A stretch of DNA of 64,000 nt from Aurelia coerulea (lineage: Eukaryota; Cnidaria; Scyphozoa; Semaeostomeae; Ulmaridae). Position 1 is the stretch's first letter; the number at the start of each line of letters is the position of its first letter. The notes beneath the pieces are model-generated. The model was not told where the DNA came from and searched no databases. It was given only the letters and a program-made list of their open reading frames with translations. A program made the translations under genes and the position numbers. Positions 14,701 through 29,700 of the stretch are shown here, one piece after another. The stretch lies in assembly GCA_039566865.1 (NCBI GenBank), contig CM076954.1, positions 13,540,001 to 13,604,000 on the forward strand. Direction: 5' to 3'.

Positions 14701-17700
14701 ATGATGTATTATTGTTTGATTGCTTACATGTTCATAACCAATGAACCGATTTTCAAAAACTTTGTTTTATTTGATTGCATAAAGGAGGCTAAATTGTATT
14801 TTAAGATGTTGGTTATGGTGTTACCACGGCGTTTTCATGTCGAAAAGAAGATAGATAAACCTGCTCAAATTCAAGCCTTAGATGGCATGAGACAGAAAAC
14901 GGCCTATTTTTCTAGTCAACATTTTAGATGTGATACAAAAGGATGAACTCCTATTCGTATCCTCTGAATTCAATTTTAACTTAATTCGTATTCTCTGAAC
15001 GATATATATTCTCTGAACGACATATAAGTTCAGCCTTTTGCATCACATCTAAAATATTGACTGGGAAAGTAGGTCGTTTCTTTTTCATGCCATATAAGAC
15101 TTGAATTTGAGCAGGTTTATCCATCTTCTTTTCAACATGAAGACATTGGCCTAAACCACAACCAACATCCTCGAATGCAATTGAACCTTTCGGCAATCGG
15201 ATAAAATAAAGCGGTTCAACGGTCATGGACATACGAGCAATCAAACGATAATACATAATTTTGGGACATCCGGTATACCATTATTCCTCTATCAAATCAA
15301 ATTTACCTGACCAAACCGGAGTATATCTTCGGTCTCGTTGCAAATAATGTAATGATTCAACAATGGGATGTCCATCTCCGTTTGTTCTGTTCTGCTCCAG
15401 TTGTCAGCAGTCATCGAGAGCGTATGGACAACACTTTGACTGGCAACTGTTCGAAGTTTGCTTCCATCAATGGAGACCTTTGATTTCTTCAGATCAAGAC
15501 CATTACTGCCGGACGATTGTGGATCAGCCTACAATCAAAAGCAAAAAGAGAAACAAAGAAAAGTTATACATTAGTTGTAGAATTCTCATTGATCACAAAT
15601 GAGAAATTATTTTCTAAGTGTAACTTCTTGCCACACAAAAAAAAGAGGAAAATGTATGTAAACAATGCACAAATTTCGCACATCTTTCTTGGCTATATTC
15701 AACATCAACGTCATTGCAAAAAGATTTGTCTTCTGTTTCATTCGAACAGTTTAGACACTTAGTGACAGTTTTCCGCCTTACAAGATATTTGACTTCGGTG
15801 AGTCGTACTTATGAGAGATTGGCTCATCTCTTAGCAGACACAAGGGCAGATTTTGTGATACAATAGCAACAGTTGCGTTTGATTGACACCTCATTTCAAA
15901 GCAATTACCGACTGCAGACAAAGGAAATTCCCTCAACCAGTAATTCAACACAAACGAAACTAGTGGGGCAAACTCTCGCCTTGTGCAAGATAAGGGTGGT
16001 TTTTAAGAGAAGTTATTTGCATACAACGAAAGAAGAAGAGTAAATCTAAAGTTCCTTCTGGCGGATTTTGTTTATCTGATTCAGAAGCCGAGCAGAAGGC
16101 ATTGTAATTCTCGCGTATTTAGCGCATAAATGAAAAGATTACAAAACAGCTCCTAAATCAAATAAACAAAATCCACCAGCATTTTGAACTCAGAGCCCCT
16201 TGGTTTTTCATATTTTTCAAAGGCCGTGGACAACTCTGTTTACAAACTCGGGATTCAGCACAGCAGGTAAGCAGACTTTATCATAAATTTAACGTTTGTC
16301 CTTTGTTTCATGGAAATTTTGTTGAAAGTTTTGGATTCCTCGATGTCGTTTTGTCCTATTTGCCACCTTTCGCCAATTGTTGACGAAATAAACTTGTCTT
16401 TTTCTCGTCTTGAACTTCGGCTTGCAGTTTCAAGAAAATGAACTTTTGTTGGCCTAAATTTAACCGAAATTTTTTCAAACTCCAATATTTTCTAAACTAA
16501 GACAGGAATTCTCATTTTGGAGATATAACGCAATAGCTGTAAGCATCTAGTTTCTAGAAAGGTTGCCTTTTTTGCTGTAGCCTTTGCCGGTTTCCCACAA
16601 TTTTCAAAGGCGATTTTTCCTCGAGAGCCATGACTATTTAATCTGCGTTAACTTTACGTGCTTCCTTTTACAAACTTGTCTGCTTTTTAGTCAGAAAACA
16701 AACGTTGACCTTGGTTGAATGTATCACTTTCGAACTTAATCTGATGTTTTCAGAAATGAAAGTATTTTAGAGTACTTGCTACCTGTTTTGGCCACCAGAG
16801 CAATAAGAATAATAACAAAACTTTGACTTCGCTCTCAGAGAACTTTTCGTCGGGTTTGGCCTAAATGTAAACAAACATAAAGTTGCATTGTTGCTTATTT
16901 TCTTCAAGACTAATGGGGAAGCTCTGACCTAGAAATAGGAGATTTGCTTACTAAAACAATGTTATCAAGGCTACCTTGTACAAAAAATTATCAGCTTTGA
17001 TTATTTTGCCTATAAATACGATAGTTTACTGCAATTATTTGCCCTTAAATCTGTTTTCTTTTTCTTGAGCAGTGTATTGCTGCTCTGATTTAAGTTTGCA
17101 AAGACATCTCCTATTTGGTTTGCTGCTCTTTTTTGTACATGCAATTCTCTATGAGACAAAGTGAAATTCGCTATGCAGCAAACATTTTTAGTTGAAGGAA
17201 ATAATATTGTCTCTGTTTTATTTTAGGACCCAAACAGAACAAGATTATCCTTTACCAATCAAGCCCAACCTTGAAGCAGCATTTGACAACAACCACAAAA
17301 GACTGCAATTCTTGCTTTTCCAATGCCTGAAGACTGATGCAAAACTAATGGACAAAGCATTCAATGAAAAACAATATTATGAAATATCAAAAATTTGAGC
17401 AATCCAATAATTGATACTCTGATGATTTTACTCTGATAATAGGAAGATGGTAAGATAATAGCAATTGAATCATCACAAAATTGAAATTTTAATGCTTCCA
17501 ATTCTGAAACAGTCTGAACCTTATTCTGAATTTGATCTGCAAAGACAATTGTTTGCAAAGACAAAGACAAAGCTCGCCCGTTTCACCCTGTAGCCCCTGC
17601 TGCCATGCTTATTCATGAGTTTCTGAAAATTACCAAAAAGCAGTTATTGCCGTTGTCCATTCAGAAATAGTCATTGCAATTTCGATAGACAGCATCCTTC

Positions 17701-20700
17701 CCTATCTTCCTTGTCTGTGAGTTTTTAGAGCCAACAAGAGAAGATTTCCAGACTGCATTGGGTTGCTCTATCATTGACAGGAACTTGCCCAGTACAAATA
17801 ACATATGTTCTATAATTTGCTATCCATTTGTCCATCAAAGACATCTGCCATCATAAACAAAACGATTTCAGTTCTTGATCCATAAATATCCGAGTTCTTT
17901 CGTTGGAAGCTGCTTCTTCTTGTCTCTTTCTTTCTGGCGGGTTGGAGACTTATTTGAAAACATGAAAGCATCTCTTGTCCTTCACTGGTAGTAAAAGGAT
18001 CGCTAGTGCTCTGCATATTGGTTTATTGCTTCGTTTCGTTCAGAATTTAAAAGTTTTCTTGAAAGCAAGCAGCAAGCAGACCACGCCGCTTCAAAACAAT
18101 TTCTACGATCTACGGCATTTTCTAAATGTCATGGCTTTCAAGGCGCTGCTTACCGCACCAAAAACAATGAATTCGAAAAATTTGCCCAAATACGGATGAA
18201 AATCTCTTAAAATAAGACCATCACTCCTGTCAAATTGCGTGGAGTTTACCAGGATCTTTAAATCAAAACGATTTTAGTTTTAAACATTTCTTAGATAAAT
18301 TCACTACCTTTTAAGATTAAATTAACGCGGAAAAATCGCACCGCATCCCTGCAAGAAACGTTCAAAGTGGACGAAAATATTCACTTTCGGTCATTTTCCT
18401 ATACATTTGTATAGGGGCATCAAAGCGAGGCTGAACTCCTCGAGAAAGGTGTTGTCGGGCGTGAGACAGAACTTTAGAGTTACCCTTCTTCTTTCGTTAT
18501 AAGCACACACCTTCTCTTCAAAACCACCATTCGCTTGCACAAAAGCGAGAGTTTGCCCTGTAAGTTTTGGGGAAACTTTTACGGTCTTGTTTGTTTTGAA
18601 TTACTAGTTGAGAGAAGTTTATTTGTGTGCTGTCGCTAATCGCTTTGAATTGAGTCTTCAATCAAATGCAACTGTTGCTATTGTATTACAAAATCTGCCC
18701 TTGTTAGCAGACACTTAAGATCAACTCCAGGATTGGTATGATCGACGATAAAATAAGAGATCATACTGTTATAGATGGTGTGGCGTCCTTTTTCCCACCA
18801 TCGTTCATCTTTTCTCTGTGAAATTGAGTATTCAAATAAGCGACCAGAGCATAGTGACATCATCAGCGCAAAGAATCAATGCTCTCTGATGTCACTTAAA
18901 TGCAAACGAGACTGCTCTATTGTTTTCTTGCCTATGAATAGTAGCTAGCCTCTTTATCGCATGCTCATGGAAAAAATTTGGCGACTAATGGCGAAGACAT
19001 TGTCCTAAATTCGCAGAATGTTTAAGGAATTTACAGCTGTTAAAGCAAGTGTGCAATGGTAAATAGGCTAAAGAAATAACTCAGCATTATTTCTTAGCAA
19101 GATAAAAATCTCATTCTTAGGCTACCCTTTGTTGACATTGTGTGCAACTTCGATTTGAATGGGGTATTTTTAGCTTTTCTGCTCGCTACAAATGTGGAAA
19201 AAAGTTGATAGTTCAAGGCAGCAGCTGGCAAGTTTGTTTTCTAGCATCAATTTTACAAGTCCCGGATGTGTCCATTAAGCTTCTCTGGTACGCGAGAAAG
19301 AAGATCGTACAATTTTACGATGAAAGAATAGTTGAAAAAAATGAATAAAGTTGCTTACCAATTTCAAAGATATATCAAAGACAACATTCGTCACCGCTAC
19401 AAAATTCCTCCAAGTCAGGTCATTGTAATTCATGACATCGAGAGAAGCATCAAATTCCATGTAGATTGATTGGGCTGCAGAATTCCCTCCATTTAGTGAG
19501 CCTTTAAATGTCATATCTCTGACTTCAAGCAAGCAAGCCCCTTGTTCAAACGGGTATGTAAACGGATCCAAAAAGAATGGAGCAAACATTCGGGATTGAA
19601 CTGAAATGAAAATGATAGTTGTCATCTACTGGCTAAAACCTTAAAAAGTGATAATGGCTGATAAATTCATCAAGAAACGCGTCACTTGACACAAAAGAAA
19701 TTAACAGAAAACTATGCAAATGTTGGAATGGCATGGCATCCTTTAAACTACATCACACCGTAGCCTTTATGCGGGTGTTTAGTAAAATAAAACCCATAGA
19801 ACCTTTATGCGGGTTTTTATTGTATTCCGCTGCAGAAAATTAAAATTGTTGTGGGTGACACTTTCAGGGCTTTTAATGTTTTAGGTGTTTTCTTCAAGCC
19901 CTCATATATCCAGACTTTCTACTTCAATTTAAATGGCATCTTTCTGTAAGGAGGCCTGGAAAAATGGTCCTAGAAATTTTTTCGGTCTGCAGAAACAAAG
20001 AAGAGCGAGAAAGAACGGAGAATTGATGATTTTATTTGGGCAAAAAAATCCTGGATTGCCTCTTGACATTTCAAACTAAGTCTTTAGAAACATGGATTGA
20101 TTTTTGATCAATTTCGGATGCATCCACACTAAAAATAAAGTTGGGAAGAAGTCGGCCGAAAAATCAACGAAATTCGCTATATATGATTTACAATTGAAAT
20201 TGAAGATTAATAACGAATCTTCAAAAGCTGTCCGGCGTATTTTTAACATGACGTGTCAAAAAATGAATTGTTTTAGAGCACCTGCCTGTCATAGAAAATT
20301 TGCTAAAGTTCTTTTTTGGTCCCAGAGATTAAAATACTTTTCCCAAGCCTGCCCGTAAGGAAATTACGCGACTCACATATTTCATTTAAATGGTTAGAAT
20401 GTGTCGATATATACCTAGCCTTACCATTTTCTGACGTATCAAAGTTATTGACCAAAGTGACTTGCACGCATCCAATAGCAGCAGTACAAATCAAGTAAGG
20501 AATCTTCTCAGGTATGTAGCATGAATCAACTTTTAAGCAAGCAGCTAATGATGTTGCAGAGACTGGAGTCTTGTAAACTGAGGTCACATGTTTGAGAATA
20601 TCTTCTGGTATTTCATCAGATTGGCTGAAAACGAGCATCATTAAAATTGAAACCGTCTTCATATAATTCATCGTAATACGAAGATACACTAAACGAATTT

Positions 20701-23700
20701 CCATTACACATACATAGTCCACATTATAATTTACAACGAGGAGTTCTAAAAGCCACCAGACATTGATTAGACATATTTACGGCAAATGTGTGACGCCCTT
20801 GCCTCGATCATTTTGCAAAAAAAATGGCATTGACCAATTTTTAAAAGTTATAGTTGGATTCCTGTTATGATAACATGTACTGAATGTTTTAAATTGTAAC
20901 GTTGAAGTAGAATATTTGTAATGTTAGATGGATTTGACATAGTTAAAAGCTGGCCCGGGCCCAGTTAACAATATAGTCTATTGTATTTGGTAACTTTGAA
21001 ACTTTGACACGTGTCGTTTCATTGTGTAGCAGCATAGCTTCCAAATCTTTAACTCCGCGCAAAAAGGTGGGTGTAAAATTCTGTGACCTATTTCTTCTGT
21101 TTGAGTGGCTTGAAACAAACTTTAGTTACTTGTCTTTAATTCTACCGTTGGACATTTCAGAAGTTCTGAATATTTTTCGAAATTTCAGCGCATGTTACAT
21201 TTCAACTCATTTGAGGGTGTGACGTCATCAAATTTCTAAATCATAAACCAGAAAAGTGACAGACTTTTGCTTGATACCATATTGTAGATATCCATAAACT
21301 ATGGTTTTCTTCGAAATTATTTCATGTTGTTTCAAACAGTTTAGAAATTACGATGGTTTTAAGTTTTTTTGAAAATTTTTCTTGAATTCTTGAAAAAGTA
21401 GAAAACACTCTAATTTTGAAAATATTGAAGATTTCAGAAAAGTCCAACGGTAGAATTATTGAGAAATAGCTGAAGTTTCTTTGAAGTCATTCAGTTCAAA
21501 GAAATAAGTAACTAAATTTTACACCAGCATTTTTAAAGATTTGGAACCTATGCTTTGTGTAGCTAAAGAAACAATGGGTATGTGGGTGCTTCTTTAGCCT
21601 ATTTATAGTGACTAGTCGATACAGCTATATCGATTCACTTTAATACCCATGTTGAAAATAAACATTGCAGAAAAGTGATATCGTTGCATGGACTAAATTT
21701 GCAAAATAAAATACAGTTGACACGCACATCCCCACATACATTTACGATAGACGCACCCCCATTGAATCTGTGGTATCTCCCTGCCTCCATAGCTCAGCTG
21801 GAATAGCATAGCCTTGGAAAGCCGGTGATTGTGACTCGTGCCTGGTAAGATCTCTCACGTGATCCTTAATCTTGAACATAAATCGTAACGTGAGAGATTT
21901 ACAATCTTCATCAATTTGAAAGTAACCGGCGCTAGGGTACAGGTGGCATTATCAGGCAGCAGGATATATAAGGCACTGCACTGCTGGATCATATGGAGGT
22001 GTGCACTGCAAGAATCTCTGTTAGGACCCAGTCCAAAATATAGGCGGAACTTTGAGAACCAATCCCAGAATACCGATGGGGATTCCGACAAGTTTTTTCA
22101 CAACAAAACAATTGTAAAATTGTTGTTTCTCTCAAATCTGAGCATTCCCAGTATTTTTTGTAAATATTAGACCCCAATCCCAGAATATTTCTACAAAAAG
22201 TACATATCATTCCCAAAATTATCATGTCAACAAGCACCCCAAAACTGGCACACATCCCCGTATGAATAGATAGTGAAGTAGCCGCGGGATAAGGCAAAGT
22301 TACATTTTAACATTCACCACTACACTTCAAACAACCTAAAAGCAAGAGCACAGTTATGTGAAGCTTTCATGACAATTGCTCTTCTATTTAGTACCATGAT
22401 CGTTTCAATTGCCTGTTGCCCCTTTTCCGAATGCTCAATATAGAAGCCCTGGGCCCAGTAATTTGGCACCAATCTTCCCTCTTTCAGAGCATGTTTATAA
22501 GAAGCAAGAAACAATTGAAATGATAACAGTACAGAATGGACGAGCAATTGTCATGGTGGACTTGCTCCAAGTTTCGCTCTTGATCAATAAATACGGGAGG
22601 GGAAAGGAGGAAAAAGGTCCCTTTCCTCCTTTCCCCTCTTGTATTTATTGATCACAAGCGAGACTTGTTCTCCCCCCTTTCCTCCTTTCCCTTCCTGTAT
22701 TTATTGATCACGAGCGAGACTTGGAGCAAGTCCATTGTCATGGAAGCTTCACGTAGGTGTGCGTTTGTTCTCAAGACGTTCGAGGCGCATCACTTGGTAT
22801 TGAAGCCCATTGAAAGCAACACTATAATTTCTGATGTATATCTTGCTGCCTGAGCAATTCAACCACTACCCTAAGCCTGCAAGAAGTTTTCATATTGTGG
22901 CGAAGGTTTAAAAGGACTTATACAAATTCTCTTACCCTTTTCCCTCACTTTCAGATTCAATAGCAACGTCAACAACAACCTGCCATTCTTCAGCTGCTAC
23001 CTGACAAGTCTCTGATGAATCCTGACATGGGTCTGGAAATGAAAGTGTTTCTGTTGTGCTTTGTGAAAGGAAGAAGTGTCGATATGTGACGTAATCTTGC
23101 TCAATCTGATCCCAATACCGGATAACACATGGTATCTGTAATGAAAATTTTACAAATTTGATTGGAACAGCATCGCCCCTGTTGCGTGATCATACATTGC
23201 AAGCCGCAAGCTACCGCTCTATATTCATACTCAGTTGGAAAGGGCCTTGGCCTAGCAAATAACAACGGCACTTACCGGGTGTCCCAAAAAATGTATACAA
23301 ATTTGGTTGACTCCAGCAATGTGAATTTAGCTTTGATCAATGGCTAATCACTCTCAAAATGTTCCTCGATAGTTAACTTGAACATAGATACCTCGTTTGT
23401 TGGTATTGGTGCTTCGAGAGCAGAAATATCAATCTTGAAAGCTCAAATTTGCGTCCACTTGCAAACCAGAGCTTAAATTCCTCAAGCACATCGAAGCTAA
23501 TAGTTTTCAAATTTTATCAAGGCTATCGTTGATTTATACGCTGTGCTTTAAAAAATTTCTTAGGCCAAAAGGCTAAAACTCTGGTCTGCAGGAAGAGGCA
23601 AATTTGAGCTTTCAAGATTAATATATCTGCTCTCAAAGTACTAGAGGGGTGTCGCCCTGATTGAGGGTAAACGCATTTTGACCGGCTATCACTATGTTGT

Positions 23701-26700
23701 CCGTTTGTTGCAGAATAACGCGAGTTGTGCCGAGCTAGAATCAACATGCTCTTGAATATCTCATTGACAGCATTTGCTAAATCTTTGCTTGTTTTTGTTG
23801 AATAAAATTCCATCCATAAACAGAGAGAAAGTGTTTAAAGAAGCTCACCTGAGAACTGAGCTGCAAGTATCCGCCATTTTTCTTTTCAAATTTTATTGCA
23901 GTGTTTTGCTTTTGCTTGTTTTCTTGACGTTATTTGAACTTTCCCAACAAAAACATGGCCGCACAGCAAGCCAAGCGTGTCTAGAAGAAGTACTTCACGT
24001 AACATATGAAATACAAAATCTGTTTCCGCCACGATGGGTTTCTCTTTGTAAGCCGTTTGATTGGCCTAAAGTCGCCCTAATTGAGGGCATTGTGGTATCT
24101 TCCGGCTTTCGAACAAAATATGCGCTACCAAAGCACCACAGGCGACCTATAGTTGTGGTAAAAGGACCATTTACGGTACAAAAATAGGTTGATTCTATTG
24201 AAAGACTGGAAAAATATTTTTCAATATTAGAAATTCTTTTAAATATTGTTCAGGTGACAGAAGGAGGAAGAATTGATGCCAGCTTGCTGAAAAATCTTAG
24301 AACGTATATGCGGTAACAAAGATCAATGGTTACAGTAAACAAAACGCAGCAAACACAATCAGAAAACATTTAAGAGCAACCAAAACTCTTTAATCGTTGA
24401 TATGCTGATGATTTTCGCATCAATTTGACTTAAATTTACATGAAACGAAGTGAAAGCTTGGATACCCTCAATCAGGGCGACGTCGGAATTTTAGGCCCTC
24501 TGGACCGCAGTGTGCTTGAGCAGCGCGCTCCAAAAGAAGATATCGGCAATGACAAATATATTTTATATCAACAACGGGGAAGAGTTTAGGAAGGCATTCA
24601 TGGTAAGTTCCTTTCTGAAAATTCTTTTGATCAGCAGGAATATTTGGCCAAATGTGAAATACCCTCAATCAGGGCGACACCCCTCTAATACCAACAAACG
24701 AGGTATCTATGTTCAAGCTAACTATCGAGGAACATTTTCAGAGTGATTAGACATCGATTGAAGCTCAATTTACAGCGTTGGAGTCAACCAACTCCGTGTA
24801 CATTTTTTGGGACGCCCGGTAATAGGAAAACATGGAATAAAGGTGCAGTAGCGTTGCGATTTTTAGCGCCAAGCATGGTGGGCTCTACCGGGGATCGAAC
24901 TCTGTCCGCCTGACTGTTCAGGCTGCTAAGTCGGAGGATTACACCACTGCTCAAAACGCCTTCAAGAGTTACAGTTTTGTGGAAAATTGCTGAATGTTGT
25001 CAAAGGATACCTCTGCTAGTTCATCCTCCATCATGACCTCATCCACATGAAATGGTAGCGGCATTATTATTACTTTTGTCAAAAATCGAGGCATCGGATA
25101 GCGCCATGTCATCGAAGGAGGTCGCTCTTCATCATGCTCAGAGAACAGTATCTTGTTGGCTGTCGGATGCGGTGAGTTACCTAAAAGCGAATGAAACTGG
25201 TTTACTCTGTCTAGTTGAAAATAGCAAGCAATCATGGATGGTGCAAAAAATGTCGAATTGCATCAAATCGTGGCCATTGTTTCACCCATTTAGAAGTCAT
25301 GTATTCATATTCTTAAACAGTTTTACTATTTTTTAACATTAGCCCAATAGAAGGGGACAAGGGTCACGCTGTGTAGAAAACAAATGCCACGGAAAGTTGA
25401 AAGGTACTGCCAGTAAGATATAAACAATTTCTCGTAGAAAACAAGCGTAGATACATGCTAGCATTTAGGCCTAAGAATCTACACATGAGCTCCAATCGGG
25501 TCTAAATCGATATTGAACTGTGCATATGTGATTCATATTGTCCTTAGTTTCATCTCCGGATACAAAAGACAGGTTTAAAATAATTGATCAAATTTGCTAA
25601 CATTTAACCTCCACAGTAATGACAGAATAACTTAAAAACCAAAGTTTTGGTACCCCTAATACTTTCGCATTCATGGCATAAGTCACAGTCATTGCGGTAA
25701 TTGGGTCAAAAACACTGTAAAGAACAGAATTAGGCAAGCTTCAGTAATTACACTGTACATCGAAGTTCATGGAGATAATAGCGACCCCAGGGGGGGATAC
25801 ATGACTTGTGGATGGAAGGTGGTCTGCCGCCCGTAGTTCAGAAAGCTACTCTCTTCTAATTACCGAAATTTGCTTTGGTACCCACATTTATGATGAATTT
25901 TCGCGGAAAATTGCCCATTTTAACCATTTTTTGCGAATTTTCAGCGAAATCCCACCCTAGTTTATGGAAAATTTGCCGAAAAAGGACCCTTGTTTAGAGA
26001 ATTTTGGGCCCAAAAACCCACCCATATGGGTGGCACATACCCGTACCTTCAACATGTTATGTACCCCCCCCCCAGGATAGCAACTCCCTAAGAGAAAGCA
26101 TGATCTAAGAGCATGAAAGCATGATAATTATTCAAACGAGATCTTTTGTTAATGATTTCATCCTAAAAACTAGCCAATCACAGCCACAACAGTGGGCCTT
26201 TAATGAAATCAAGGATGTTTTATCAAGAGATTTGATCACTTTACTTAAACGTGGGTGAACGCAACCGGCACACATATGTAAAATCAAAATTTGAAAACTG
26301 GCTCAAAAATTTCGTAAGTAACTTTAAATGCATAATTCGAGTTGCCTAAATAAGGCATTAGTTACTTACCGTCTTGAGTAACATATTCAAACAAACCAGT
26401 CTGCAAGTCATCTTTGCTCTCTTCTACATAAATCGGCGAGGTTGAATCCTGCTTTTGGTTTTCGTTGTTGTGACTGTCGGATTTGCCATCATCTGAGTGT
26501 TTCTTCTTAATTTCGTTTGAAGACAAAGACGCTAGGAATCCAGTCAAGTATTTCAAATGACACTGGCCAAATCGCAATCTGACGAGTCCGCTCTTGATGA
26601 GCAGGGTAAGGCGTGGTAATCCGCTGTAAGACAATAACCATTATCAAGTCAATTTGCAAGGCTGCTGTATCGTGTAAACTGATGTCTTTGGAGTAACCAA

Positions 26701-29700
26701 TGTCAGAAGAAAAATCAAAGCAAGAGTTCTGTTCTACCAATTGAGGTTAAAAGTTGAATTGTTTGCAAGCCTGTAGCGTAGCTATTCATCAGAATTGCTA
26801 AAAGCATGGAGCATTGCAGACGCCTTTTATTATGAACGAAATGTTTATTCGATGCAAATACCTTGATTTTCATTCGAGGCTACTGTTTTTCTCTCGCTCG
26901 CTCACTCCTCGGGAGAGGTGGGTCGCTGCATTCGCAGTTAAGGTAGTGGCCTCAATTAGAAATGAAGGTAGTAGTATCGAATAAGCATTTTGTTAAAAAT
27001 AAAGGCATCCGCAATGCTCCATGCTAAAAGTGATTCTTATGTTGTAGATAACTCAGAAATCAAAATGTAGTTGGCTAAAAGTGGTCATATCACGTCCAAC
27101 TTATGATTTTATAATATTGTTTCAGCAAAAGCAATATGAAATGCACAGTTCCATTGAAAACAAGAGAAAACTGCGAAGGAAAACTGCCAGATTGGTTTAT
27201 TCAGGAAATACTGTGAGAGAAAACAGTCCACCAAGGCACAATTCAGGCCAATAGTAAGGGAAAAGGGTCGCGCTGTGAAGACAATGAATGCCACGGAAAA
27301 ATGAAAGGTACTGCCAGTAAGATATGAACAATTTCTCGTTGAAAACAAGCGTAGATACATGCTAGCAATTAGGCCTAAGAATCTACACATGCTCTCCAAT
27401 CGGATTTAAATCGATATTGAACGGTGCATATGTGAATCATATTGTCCTTAGTTTCATCTCAGGGTACAAAAAACAGGCCTAAAATCTTTGATGAAATTTG
27501 CTAACATTTAACCTTTACAGTAATGACAAAACGCCTTGACTTTTGTTAACTCAAAGGGTATAAAGCTAGATCAAGCGTATCTACTAGTAGAACTCTTGTA
27601 AAATGAATTCTACGGATATTTTCTTACACTAAAACATGGTTCTACGAGGTAATGCATATCATTGAGGAAAAGCACTACATTATTCATACTTCAGTTTTGC
27701 TAAGGTATATTCACAGATTAGTTTTTAATCGTTTCTTCTCTTTCTGATTTGTGTTAATGTTTTGAACGCTTTCATCATTTTAGCATATTCTCTTGGTATC
27801 ATAAGTCAGAAGTAAAGTCAATGATGCTAACTTTAGTGCTTTTTCTTGCCACAAAATGATTTCACCTTTGAACCTGTCGCACAAAAATTTTGGCGTTGTA
27901 TTTGTTTTCAAAATTCATCATTTCTACAATAAATCACGAGTTCCATTCGGATAGCTAAATAAATTCGAGAAATAGTTTTGAAAGTATAGAAACTTTCTTA
28001 ACGTTTCGCTTTCGCTTGATCAGTAACCTCTGAAATGATTTACGGGCTACCTATAAAACCTCTGTTAGGTCTATAACCAAGCTCCATACTATCGCAACAG
28101 ATATTTCTGATGAAGCGAAATGGCGAAGGCTAAACGTAAAAGCAAGTTTCTACGTTTACAAAACTCCCCATTTCTTCTACTAAAACTAGACGCATCGAAT
28201 AAAACATTCCCCTTTGGTATACTAACCTGTCGCTTCCAATATTCCCACTATGTTTCATAAACTCTGCTTGCCCATTCAATTCAAATATAGACGGGGACAC
28301 CAGGCAACATGTCCTTTCATCCTCAGAGATACATATTTGAAGTCCATCAACTTCACAACTGAATGAAGATGCTTCTAATGTCTCTCTCGGTCTGTCATGC
28401 CTCAGCTGAACTAATGCTTCCAATGATCTGATTGAAGCAACTAAGCTATTCGTGCTGGAATCGTTTGAACTTGAAAATTTAGCGACGACTCTGTTCGTGT
28501 GAATTTCTATATCATCAATTGGTAATGCTTTCGGCCGAGTGGAATCCTCATTCTGTTGTTGCATAGCAACGACATTTTCCGGTGTTTCATTCTGAAGTTG
28601 AGTTGTAAACAGATCCAGCTTGCTAAACGTACCTAACGATAGATTTAAATTCACCGGCCTACCGACATCAATATTTACATTAAAGGATTCTTCTCCGATG
28701 AGTTTTAAAGACAGGGCTGACGCAAAGAGTCCTGTTTTATCATTTCGTCTTCCTTTTGTTGTTTTAAACACGGAGTCTTCATACAAAATAGCATCTGGAA
28801 GAGAGTTCGATCTCCTGTCTTCTCTACCTAATGATAACAAAACATCGTATAGGACGACTTCGAAAGATTTCTCCAGTCCCACTGAAAATGCGTTCACTGT
28901 TGGCTGAATTACCTCCAAGTAGAAGACTGGCCGGTAAACATCACTGTCGTTGTAGCAATCAAACTCTGCCTCTTTTTCAATCACGTAAAGCGAGGCTGAT
29001 AACTTTTTCGCACTTAAGAACATTTCAAGATTACCCCCTTTAGCCTTTGCCTGCTGGAGTTTTGGTTGAACTGGATCTTTCAAGCTTGACAAGGCGCCTC
29101 TGAGAGACAGAGCACTTGATACTCCGCTGTCGACAGCGTCTGGGCTCTTCAGAGTTTGACCAGCTGAAGAGATATTCTTCTCAGTGTCTTTCGATCCAAG
29201 ATTTTGAAGCGACAAAGTAACTTCTTTGGCAATATCCGTTAAGAGATTTACCTGCAAGAAACAAATAATCAATTGAATTCTTACTCAAACAGAGAAGACC
29301 ATTGCTTCAGACCTATAAAGGTATTGTCTGAGTTATATGCTGCCCAGACATGAAAAGTTCGTTTGGAGCATTTCCCCCGAGGACCAAATCAATTTAAGAG
29401 ATTAATGCAAAGCCCTGCAAAGTATAGGTCGGCATCTGTGGCAATTTTTGCTTTTTGAAAAGCCTAGCTTTGATGCATACTCGGAAATTTAAAGATTTGG
29501 TTTCAAAAGTGAATTTCTATTCCGGAACATCACTCGACTTTTTGGTAATTTCCATGAGAAACTTCTTTTACCATTCAGGACTTAAATTTCATAAGAAATC
29601 GCAACATAAGGTTTTCCTGTAAAAATACAAGGCATGGAAAATCTCTTTGAACAAGTTTGAACAAAATCTTTTAAAGTTTTTTAATTTTAAAGTTTAAATT

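Larger units (their letters stand above)
15840..18704. mobile_element. Long-arm foldback element with 8-bp TSD
   Basis: Arms of about 220-240 bases (15840-16057 and 18464-18704) are inverted copies of each other, beginning ACAAGGGCAGATTTTGT. The 8-base target duplication TAGCAGAC is exact at 15832-15839 and 18705-18712, as expected of hAT-type transposition. Between the arms lie a small hairpin (16057-16177) and an inverted, left-truncated copy of the 2.46-kb element (16178-18463). No transposase is visible. Confidence 0.87.

Noticed and set aside
20413..20414. Second GT after exon 23 (GCTAG/GTATAT)
   Set aside because: Exon 24 needs phase 1; only the donor at 20424 gives it.
23774..24187. 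Plus-strand frame of 137 codons
   Set aside because: Lies inside the TA-flanked element 23275-24819; no transposase or other domain recognised, and composition looks random.
28107..28121. CTGATGAAGCGAAAT resembles a hammerhead core
   Set aside because: Only three bases separate the two core boxes, so no stem II can form, and no stem I or III pairing was found.
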